Source of the DNA: Actinacidiphila bryophytorum
Lineage (GTDB): Bacteria > Actinomycetota > Actinomycetes > Streptomycetales > Streptomycetaceae
NCBI RefSeq assembly: GCF_016916835.1
Contig: NZ_JAFFIX010000001.1
Location: forward strand, 186,001-250,000
Length of the DNA stretch: 64,000 bases
Reading direction: 5' to 3'
The notes below the pieces were generated by a model that was not told the origin of the DNA, searched no databases, and was given only the letters and a program-made list of their open reading frames with translations. A program made the translations under genes and the position numbers. Of this stretch, positions 1 through 5,932 are shown one piece after another (positions within the stretch are counted from its first letter, which is position 1; every line of letters starts with the position of its first letter).

Positions 1-60
1 CTCGGGGCGGATACGCAGGCGTATCACCGTCCCTCGGGATGTCCGCCGCTGCGGAATCTG

Positions 61-786
61 TCATGCCTCCGCGGGAGAATGCGGCCCGGGGGCGTAGACC
101 TCGATGTCGCCGAGGCGTTCCCGTACGGGAATGCGGGGGAGGGGCGGCAGTGAACCCGGTGTGCGGTAGCCGGAGGCGGGCTGCGGGGCGCCGGCCAAGG
201 TGAAGGCGGCCCCGTGGCAGGGGCAGACGAGCATGCTGCGTGCGGCGTCGAGGCCGAGCCTGCAGGCCTGGTGGGTACACGTCGCGGACACCGCGCGCAG
301 ACGTCCCGAGGACCGGTGGAGGTAGCCCGCCATCGACCCGAGGTCGAAGTCCATGACCGCGCCCTCGGCAAGCTGCGCACTGGTGGCAACCTTGTGCCAC
401 GTCCCGTGGACCGGCCGGACCTCCTCCTCGGGCTCTTCGGGCGCCCCCTGCCCCCCGCCGGTGCGGGTCCTGCGGAAGAGCAGCGGTTCGGTGACCAGGC
501 CCGTACTGAAGGCGGCAGCACCGATGAGCCCCGCACGTACGAAACGGCGGCGGCGTGCCGACACCGCCGCAGCCGGCTGCGGGATGAGCACCCGGGACTG
601 CTCGGCGGCGAGCCGCTTGCGCAGGCAGCTGACGAACGCTTCGGTCGGCCGGGCGTGGTCGGCGCGGAAGGCCGCCAGTTCGATGGCCGTGCTGATCTGC
701 GCGACGTCCTCGTCGGACGCGGCGAACGGCTTCGGGCGCTTCCCGTCGGACAAGCGGGTCAGGTAGCGGTCCAGGGCGCTCGTCAT
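61..786 (-). CDS. Membrane-anchored Rieske [2Fe-2S] protein, coupled to ECF sigma factor
   Basis: A 241-aa protein. Residues 1-60 form a hydrophilic helical segment with a DEDV motif. Residues 78-104 are an Arg-rich stretch plus a hydrophobic segment resembling a Tat signal-anchor (RRRRFVRAG). The C-terminal Rieske domain has the cluster motifs CTHQAC (C170, H172) and CPCHG (C188, H191). C175 and C190 are placed to form the disulfide of bc1-type Rieske proteins. The cluster domain should lie outside the membrane. The ATG overlaps the sigma-factor stop (ATGA), the usual sigma/anti-sigma arrangement, so a role as redox-sensing partner of that sigma factor is inferred. A simple electron-transfer role is the alternative. 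Confidence 0.85.
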   Translation of the reverse strand: MTSALDRYLTRLSDGKRPKPFAASDEDVAQISTAIELAAFRADHARPTEAFVSCLRKRLAAEQSRVLIPQPAAAVSARRRRFVRAGLIGAAAFSTGLVTEPLLFRRTRTGGGQGAPEEPEEEVRPVHGTWHKVATSAQLAEGAVMDFDLGSMAGYLHRSSGRLRAVSATCTHQACRLGLDAARSMLVCPCHGAAFTLAGAPQPASGYRTPGSLPPLPRIPVRERLGDIEVYAPGPHSPAEA

Positions 787-1433
787 CTCGGCCCCCCCTG
801 CCCGGCGTACACATCCATCCCGGCCGCCTTCCGTATGGCGCGGTGCTGCAGGACCTTGGCGTTGGCGACGCTGATGTCCATCTCGGCGGCTGCCTCGCGG
901 ATGCTGTAGCCGAGCATGAAACGCAGCACGAGGATGCGCCGGTGGCGTTCCGAGAGCCCCGCCAGGATGTGCGTGGCGTGCTCGCCTGCGCGGCTGGCCG
1001 GCTGCGCGGCCGGCGGCTGGGCGTACTCGTCCAGGTCCGCCGCGTCGACGTCGATGACGGTGACCTGCCGGCCCAGGGTGCGCTGCCAGTGACCGGCCAG
1101 CACCGTGCGGGCGGTGGCCAGGAGGTAGGCACGGACCTCGCCGACGGTGGCCGTGGTCCGCAACGACTTCAAGGCGGTCACGAACACCTGGGAGGTCAGG
1201 TCCTCGGCGTCCGGCCGGTTGCCGACCTTGCCGTACATCAGCCGGTGGATCCTGGCCACGTTGTCCTCGTAGATGGCCTCCCAGCCGGGGTACACCGCGG
1301 TCGGCAACTGCACGGGCTGGGTACCGGTGCCGTCCTTCCCCGCGGCCTGCACCGGTACCCCTCCCTCCTCCGGGCGGACCTGGTCCACAGGTCCATCCGG
1401 AAACTCCTCGCTTCTCAGCCGCAGCCTTCGCAT
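783..1433 (-). CDS. ECF-type RNA polymerase sigma factor
   Basis: A 216-aa sigma-70 family protein with region 2 (motif DAEDLTSQVF) and region 4 (LSERHRRILVLRF followed by a helix-turn-helix, SIREAAAEMDISVANAK). I chose the ATG at 1433, with GAGG upstream; the reading frame is open to 1595, but the extra N-terminus is Arg/Pro-rich and unlike the family. It is the first gene of a two-gene unit with the Rieske gene. A GTAAC-N8-CTATCT promoter-like motif lies about 120 bp upstream and recurs before other genes of this island, which suggests autoregulation. Its exact ECF group cannot be assigned by eye. Confidence 0.85.
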   Translation of the reverse strand: MRRLRLRSEEFPDGPVDQVRPEEGGVPVQAAGKDGTGTQPVQLPTAVYPGWEAIYEDNVARIHRLMYGKVGNRPDAEDLTSQVFVTALKSLRTTATVGEVRAYLLATARTVLAGHWQRTLGRQVTVIDVDAADLDEYAQPPAAQPASRAGEHATHILAGLSERHRRILVLRFMLGYSIREAAAEMDISVANAKVLQHRAIRKAAGMDVYAGQGGPR

Positions 1434-1550
1434 CCAGGAACCGCCTCGCGTGTTTCTCGTGGGCCGTCGCACCCTGCCTCGCCCAGCCCGCGCGCGAGAC
1501 GGCGGGAGAGCCGGTGGGACCAGCGGGCCTCGGCCGAACGAGCCGGGCCG

Positions 1551-1579
1551 GTCACCTGTGAGATAGGCGAGGGGGTTAC
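1551..1579 (-). promoter_or_regulatory. Shared promoter-like motif, site 1 (sigma/Rieske operon)
   Basis: On the minus strand this reads GTAAC (1579-1575), 8 nt, CTATCT (1566-1561), then GGTGAC (1556-1551). It is one of four close copies in the island. The GTAAC to GGTGA spacing (17-18 nt) fits a -35/-10 pair, with CTATCT conserved inside the spacer. The 1434-1811 gap holds this site, the palindrome at 1657 and a weaker copy at 1756; I see nothing else in it. Confidence 0.55.
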
Positions 1580-1656
1580 ACGCGGGCATCGGCACGCCGA
1601 CCCGTCCGGGTAACTAGCCCTGCCATCGATTGTCGGCACCCGGGGCGGCCGCGGCG

Positions 1657-1673
1657 TGAGCAAAAAGTACTCA
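1657..1673. promoter_or_regulatory. Palindromic operator candidate, copy 1
   Basis: TGAGCA-AAAAG-TACTCA, an inverted repeat of the consensus TGRGYA-N5-TRCTCA. It lies between the sigma-factor gene and the ricin-like gene, which are divergent. Matching copies lie at 5729, 8635, 10669 and 15067, all intergenic near LAL regulators. Confidence 0.5.
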
Positions 1674-1755
1674 TGCCGCCGGGCACGGCCGCCAGGACGG
1701 GGGCGCCGTGCTGCGGCGATCAGGACGTACTCGAACCCGCCACCGGCCGAGCGCT

Positions 1756-1774
1756 GTAACCCAGCGCCCTATTC
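1756..1774 (+). promoter_or_regulatory. Shared promoter-like motif, weaker plus-strand copy
   Basis: GTAAC, 8 nt, CTATTC, about 40 bp before the ricin-like gene at 1812. It matches the island motif (GTAAC-N8-CTATCT) except in the last two bases. The downstream GGTGA element is not clear here, so this is the weakest copy. Confidence 0.35.
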
Positions 1775-1811
1775 CCAGGGCAGGACCACAGCTTCAGAAC
1801 GGACCGAGCAG

Positions 1812-2357
1812 ATGAGAGTCAGAAAGCGAGCCGCCGGATTGGCGGCGGCAGCAGCCCTCCTGGCCACTGTCGGCCTGGGCGCCTCCTCGGGCACGGCGCA
1901 CGCCGACGGGCTCTTCCTCCTCAAGGGATGGGGGACCGGCCAGTGCCTGTCCACCAACCGCACCACGCACAGCGTGATCGTGGACAGCTGCTCCAAGGCG
2001 GACCGCTGGTTCACCACGGGCACCCTGCACCGTGACGCGGACGGCTTCGGGGAACTCCAGATCGTGAACTTCCCGAACACCAGCATGTGCCTGCAGGCGG
2101 CGGACATCGCCAAGCGCGGCGCCAACCGCCTGGCCCCGTGCAATCCGGACGACCTGACCCAGGTCTGGGACAACACCAACCACTACGACGAGCTGAACCA
2201 GCTCAAGCTGGGGGTCCCCGGTACCAACCTGTGCCTGGACCGGCCCACCGAGACGCACTTCGACGGTGAGGCCATGCAGCTGTGGACGTGCGCGTCCCCG
2301 CACACCGCCGTCTTCGGCGACGACCACCTCGAACAGCGCTTCGCCTTCGTCGAGTAG
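1812..2357 (+). CDS. Secreted ricin-type lectin-like protein A
   Basis: A 181-aa protein with a Sec signal peptide (residues 1-31: RKR start, Ala/Leu core, AHA cleavage region). The mature part has repeats containing GTGQCLS, MCLQ and NLCLDRP and resembles a single beta-trefoil (ricin B/RICIN) unit with paired cysteines. The canonical QxW is only loosely kept (QVW, QLW). I chose the ATG at 1812 because it opens the signal peptide. The next gene is a paralogue about 40 bp downstream, so the two probably form one unit. Extracellular glycan binding is the family expectation; the ligand is unknown. Confidence 0.7.
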   Translation: MRVRKRAAGLAAAAALLATVGLGASSGTAHADGLFLLKGWGTGQCLSTNRTTHSVIVDSCSKADRWFTTGTLHRDADGFGELQIVNFPNTSMCLQAADIAKRGANRLAPCNPDDLTQVWDNTNHYDELNQLKLGVPGTNLCLDRPTETHFDGEAMQLWTCASPHTAVFGDDHLEQRFAFVE

Positions 2358-2396
2358 TCCCCCCGTCAGAATCTGAACGCAACCCAGGGAAGAACC

Positions 2397-2933
2397 ATGA
2401 GATTTCGGCGCCGAACGGGTCTCCTCGCGCTGTCCGCCGCCGCAGCCGCCCTCGCCGGCCTGGGCGTGGGCGCAGGCACGGCCCAGGCGGAGACCGGCTT
2501 CACCATCAACGGATTCGGCACCGGGCAGTGCCTGGTGAGCGATGCCGGCAACACCTTCGTCCAGGTGACGACGTGCAACAAGCTGGCGCCCAACCAGCAG
2601 TGGAAGGTGCTCCCCAACATCGGGAGCGGCCTGATCACCCTGGAGAACATCGGCACCCAGAAGTGCATGGGCGTCGACAACAACCTCAACCGCGCGTCCA
2701 TCCTGCTGCTCCCCTGCGACCTCGGCAAGGTCGCGCAGGGCTGGCAGAAGATCACCACCTCCCAGACGGGCCTGGTGATGCTCAAGTCCGGTTTCGGCGG
2801 CAACAAGTGCCTTGACAGGCCCACCGAGTTCACCCGTGACTTCGAGCCCATGCAGCTGTGGGACTGCTCCGACCCGCACGACAGCATCTTCCACTCGACG
2901 CACGACGAACAGCGGATGAAGTTCGGCAGCTAG
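2397..2933 (+). CDS. Secreted ricin-type lectin-like protein B
   Basis: A 178-aa paralogue of the preceding protein, with signal peptide residues 1-31 (MRFRRR, hydrophobic core, AQA). The mature part shares GFGTGQCLV, a KCMG loop and the NKCLDRPTEF / MQLWDCSDPHDS block with protein A, and has QQW, QGW and QLW at trefoil positions. Its ribosome site is AGGGAAG, 8 nt before the ATG. A tandem repeat and a strong terminator follow. Probably secreted as a pair with protein A. No catalytic domain is attached, which is unusual for RICIN domains in Streptomyces hydrolases. Confidence 0.7.
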   Translation: MRFRRRTGLLALSAAAAALAGLGVGAGTAQAETGFTINGFGTGQCLVSDAGNTFVQVTTCNKLAPNQQWKVLPNIGSGLITLENIGTQKCMGVDNNLNRASILLLPCDLGKVAQGWQKITTSQTGLVMLKSGFGGNKCLDRPTEFTRDFEPMQLWDCSDPHDSIFHSTHDEQRMKFGS

Positions 2934-2960
2934 CGTTCTGAGCCAGGTGTTCCGTACCCA

Positions 2961-3019
2961 CCCGGCACGAAGCACACCCGGCACGAAGCACACCCGGCAC
3001 GAGAGCCACTCGGCACGAA
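2961..3019. repeat. Four 16-bp tandem repeats
   Basis: Unit CCCGGCACGAAGCACA occurs twice exactly (2961-2976, 2977-2992), then once diverged (2993-3008) and once partial (3009-3019). The array sits between the stop of ricin-like protein B and the terminator. Confidence 0.85.
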
Positions 3020-3059
3020 GCCCGGCAGGGGAGACCGCACCGTCTCCCCTGCCGGGCTT
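3018..3059. terminator. Bidirectional terminator, 18-bp perfect stem
   Basis: AAGCCCGGCAGGGGAGAC at 3018-3035 pairs perfectly with 3042-3059 over a 6-nt loop, followed by T residues. It separates two convergent units: the ricin-like pair and lspA, whose stop abuts it at 3060. Confidence 0.9.
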
Positions 3060-3596
3060 TCACGGCCCAGCCGAGGCCGAGTCGGCCGGCGGGGCGGCCG
3101 GCGCGGGCCGCTGCCGCCGCACGAGCAGGGCGAGGACGAGCAGCACGCCGACTCGCAGTGCGACGTCCGCGAGGTTGAAGACGGGCGGATAGGGGGCGAC
3201 GTGCACCCAGTCGACCACCGCCCCGCGCCCGGCACCGGGAGACCGGGCCAGGCGGTCGATGCCGTTTCCTGCGGCGCCTGCCGTGACAAGACCGAGGGCG
3301 AACGCCCGGCCCCGGCTGCGCACGCGGCGCCCCGTGACCAGGAGCACGACGACAGCGGCCAGCGTCAGCGCGGTGATCCAGGGCGTCAGACCACGGCCCA
3401 TGCCGAAGGCCGCACCGGGATTGCGGCTCACCTCGAAGCCGACGGGACCCGTGGCAAGCGTCGAGCCGTCCCCGAACCGTGCGACCGCCCAGAGCTTTCC
3501 GCACTGGTCGACCAGCGCGCCGGACGCGGCGGTGGCGAGGTAGAGGCCCTGGTGGGAGTGCACCCCGCGGCCAGGGGGACGGCGATCACGACGCAT
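3060..3596 (-). CDS. lspA: Lipoprotein signal peptidase (signal peptidase II)
   Basis: A 178-aa polytopic membrane aspartyl protease that removes signal peptides from prolipoproteins. Family motifs are visible: NPGAAFG, the first catalytic Asp in GNGIDRL, VVDWV, and the second catalytic Asp in FNLADV near the end. About four membrane segments are present. It lies 9 nt after the upstream membrane-protein gene and probably belongs to that unit. It is likely an accessory copy, because Streptomyces normally carries lspA elsewhere, near the cell-division region; I infer that from context only. Confidence 0.85.
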   Translation of the reverse strand: MRRDRRPPGRGVHSHQGLYLATAASGALVDQCGKLWAVARFGDGSTLATGPVGFEVSRNPGAAFGMGRGLTPWITALTLAAVVVLLVTGRRVRSRGRAFALGLVTAGAAGNGIDRLARSPGAGRGAVVDWVHVAPYPPVFNLADVALRVGVLLVLALLVRRQRPAPAAPPADSASAGP

Positions 3597-3605
3597 GGTG
3601 AGTCC

Positions 3606-4940
3606 TCAGGATGCGAAGAGCAGCAGCAGGCCGCCCAGGGTGAACGCCACCAGGAGCGCGAGCAGGGGGAGTTGGCCCAGCACCGCGTCCCGGCGGGGGA
3701 GGACCCGGACCGCGCGTTCGTGGGCCGCCACCGTGGCCAGGACATGGCCGGCGACGACGCCCAGGACCTGGACCACGGCGATGAGGTGCACGGAGACGAG
3801 TGCGTAGTCGACATGGCGGCCTGCCGTGCCGAAGAGGTCGGCGCCCGTGCCCAGCGGGTCGGAGGCGAGGATGAAAGCCTGCTGGCCGTTGAACACCAGG
3901 AAGGAGAAGTAGTGGGCGATGGCGTAGCCCACCGCTATGGGGACGAGGGAGTGGGCGAACAGCGCCGCGGGACCGGCCGTCCCGGCAGGCGTACCCGCCA
4001 CGCGGCCGGCCAGTCTCAGGGCGGCGGTGACGGCGAGGGACACGAGGACGACGGTCACGGCAAGGCCCACGGTATTGGCCGTGGCCGGGCCGAGCGGCCC
4101 CGACTGGGCTCTGTCGGCCCAGGCGGTGGACGCCGCCGCACCGTCGAAGGCCGTCGAGCCGAAGAGCACCGACACGGTGGCCACCAGGCCGGGGGCCGCC
4201 CGGACGCTGTCGAGACCGCTCAGCGGGCGGCGCAGGACGAGCCGGCCGTCGCTGCTCCGGCGGCCGACGACGGCCAGATGGGCGGTGAGCGTGGAGTACA
4301 CCTCGAAGCCTTCGCACCGGTCGAACCACAGCGATCCGTAGACGGCGGCAGCGGCCAGGTGCACGACGGCGTACGTGCCGAACCACACGATCAGCGTGGT
4401 CCTGGCGTCGGGGTCGGGGGTGGCCAGTTCCAGCCAGGTGAAGGCGAGCAGTGACACCCCCGCCGGCCAGTAGCCGACGGCGGCCGGCAGGGTGCGCGCG
4501 CCTTGCCGCGGGTCGCGGCCGAGCACGGCGCACACGAGGTGGTGGACGGTCCGCAGCGGACTCATCAGGCGGACCACCGGGCCCAGCAGCAGCGAGGCGG
4601 GAACCAGGCCGACCCAGAACAGGACGAAGACCAGGGACCCGGTCGGATTCAGGTCGTCGTCGCGCCCGAACAGGGCGCCGGCCGCGGTGAATCCGGTGAG
4701 GAGGAGTCCGAGGACGCGCAGCGCCCACCGTGTCCCGGAGGCGTCGGCGACGGCGGCCGGCCGGCTCGGCAGGGGTACGCCCGCTGTGGCGCCGTCCAGG
4801 CGGCTTTCGGGCCTGAGCCACACGAGGACCGCGAAGGAGACGAGTACGGCGAGACCCCCGCCGAACAGCAGGTAGCCGAAGGGGAGGGGAAGGTCGCGCC
4901 GACCCCCCACGCCGTGCGCGAGGACGACCGCCGTCTTCAT
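3606..4940 (-). CDS. Polytopic membrane protein, fenitrothion-hydrolase-like
   Basis: A 444-aa protein with about nine hydrophobic segments. I chose the ATG at 4940: the N-terminus MKTAVVLAHGVGGRRDLPLP leads into the first membrane helix, and the open frame upstream to 5189 is Arg-rich shadow. The N-terminal AHGVGG-DLPLP block and the C-terminal block (HERAVRVLPRR, then LPLLALLVAFTLGGLLLL) match what I know of actinobacterial proteins labelled fenitrothion hydrolase. That name comes from a distant homologue, so the biochemical role is unknown. It lies 61 bp downstream of the DUF3105 gene and directly before lspA. Confidence 0.7.
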   Translation of the reverse strand: MKTAVVLAHGVGGRRDLPLPFGYLLFGGGLAVLVSFAVLVWLRPESRLDGATAGVPLPSRPAAVADASGTRWALRVLGLLLTGFTAAGALFGRDDDLNPTGSLVFVLFWVGLVPASLLLGPVVRLMSPLRTVHHLVCAVLGRDPRQGARTLPAAVGYWPAGVSLLAFTWLELATPDPDARTTLIVWFGTYAVVHLAAAAVYGSLWFDRCEGFEVYSTLTAHLAVVGRRSSDGRLVLRRPLSGLDSVRAAPGLVATVSVLFGSTAFDGAAASTAWADRAQSGPLGPATANTVGLAVTVVLVSLAVTAALRLAGRVAGTPAGTAGPAALFAHSLVPIAVGYAIAHYFSFLVFNGQQAFILASDPLGTGADLFGTAGRHVDYALVSVHLIAVVQVLGVVAGHVLATVAAHERAVRVLPRRDAVLGQLPLLALLVAFTLGGLLLLFAS

Positions 4941-5001
4941 CGGGTCCTCGGCGACTCGCAGCCCGCGTCGTCGGCCGGGGCGCTCACGGCGGTCACGGCG
5001 G

Positions 5002-5631
5002 TCACTCGGCGGGAGTTCCGATGCCGCCGGTGCACGGCGCTCCGGGCTCCGGCGTCTGGGGTCCCTGGCGGTATGCGGAGACGAAGGCGGCCAGCCGAGG
5101 GTCGTCCGCCTTCTGCAAGGCAAGCTGCTTGCCCCACGCCGATATGACGATCGGCGAGGGGAGGCCCGGATAAGGGCTGAGGTCGACAAAGGTCGTCTTG
5201 CCCGCCGTCGCCTTCAGCGCCGCCAGCTGCGCGGCGGGAAGACCGGGCCGGTAGGTGATCCAGACGGCGCCGTGTTCCATGTCATGGACGGCGTTCTCGT
5301 TCGGTACGGGCTTGTCGTAGATACCGCAGTTCAGCCAGATCGGGCTGTGGTCGCCGCCGGCCGGTGGATTCTGCGCGTATTTGACGGTGCCCTGGACATG
5401 GTTGCGCGACAGGTGGCCGAAGGACCGCACTCCGTCGATCTTCGCCGTGCTGCCGCCGCCTCCGGCCGCAAGCGCTGCCGCCGTGAGACCCCCGGCTGCG
5501 ACCAGAGCCGAGGCCGTGATCAGGCCGGACCTGATCAGACGCCTGCGGCGCTCCTGCTGCCGGGCCTGCGCCCGGGCCTGCGCGGCTCGCTCGCGCCGCC
5601 GCATCGCCTCGACCTTGTCGACCATCTTCAA
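5002..5631 (-). CDS. DUF3105 membrane-anchored protein
   Basis: A 209-aa protein with a basic, helical N-terminus (residues 5-33), one membrane anchor (34-57) and an extracytoplasmic DUF3105 domain. Recognisable motifs are NPPAGGDHSP, CGIYDKPVPNENAVHDMEHGAVWITY and a C-terminal Cys near CTGG. The conserved His/Glu residues in VHDMEHG suggest metal binding; no function is established. It heads the 5.6-3.1 kb minus-strand unit. The upstream gap carries a palindromic operator candidate and two GGAATTCC palindromes. Confidence 0.85.
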   Translation of the reverse strand: MKMVDKVEAMRRRERAAQARAQARQQERRRRLIRSGLITASALVAAGGLTAAALAAGGGGSTAKIDGVRSFGHLSRNHVQGTVKYAQNPPAGGDHSPIWLNCGIYDKPVPNENAVHDMEHGAVWITYRPGLPAAQLAALKATAGKTTFVDLSPYPGLPSPIVISAWGKQLALQKADDPRLAAFVSAYRQGPQTPEPGAPCTGGIGTPAE

Positions 5632-5645
5632 CAGCCGTTCTCATA

Positions 5646-5665
5646 GGGAATTCCCGTGGAATTCC
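5646..5665. promoter_or_regulatory. Paired GGAATTCC palindromes upstream of DUF3105 gene
   Basis: GGGAATTCCC (5646-5655) and GGAATTCC (5658-5665) lie 15-35 bp before the DUF3105 start. They could be an operator or overlap the ribosome-binding region. The 5632-5932 gap also contains the palindrome at 5729; I see no gene in it. Confidence 0.35.
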
Positions 5666-5728
5666 TGCCCCCGGCTGAATGGGAGCCTATATGGTCCCGG
5701 GGCGGTCGGAGAGGGCGGTGCCGGTGAA

Positions 5729-5745
5729 TGAGTAATGATTGCTCT
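5729..5745. promoter_or_regulatory. Palindromic operator candidate, copy 2
   Basis: TGAGTA-ATGAT-TGCTCT, one mismatch from the TGRGYA-N5-TRCTCA consensus. It lies about 98 bp upstream of the DUF3105 gene and after the LAL1 stop. Confidence 0.5.
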
Positions 5746-5932
5746 TCGGGCGCGCGGTGCCTTTTCCTAGGGTGGCGGTCATGGCGATGCGCCGACGGAG
5801 TTCCGTCTCCCCGTCGTGCCGCCTCGTCCCAGCGGCCCGTGCCTCCGGCCGCTGCCCGCGGGCGACAGGGAAGCTCGCGGGGTGAGGCGGGACCGGGATT
5901 TTCGCGCCCCCGGGATCCGGTCCCGCCCTGAA

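Noticed and set aside
2961..3019. CRISPR-like array
   Set aside because: Units are contiguous 16-mers with no spacers.
3606..5189. Long N-terminus of the fenitrothion-hydrolase-like protein starting at 5189
   Set aside because: The first 83 residues are Arg/Ser/Pro-rich shadow overlapping the DUF3105 gene; the ATG at 4940 starts the recognisable family N-terminus.
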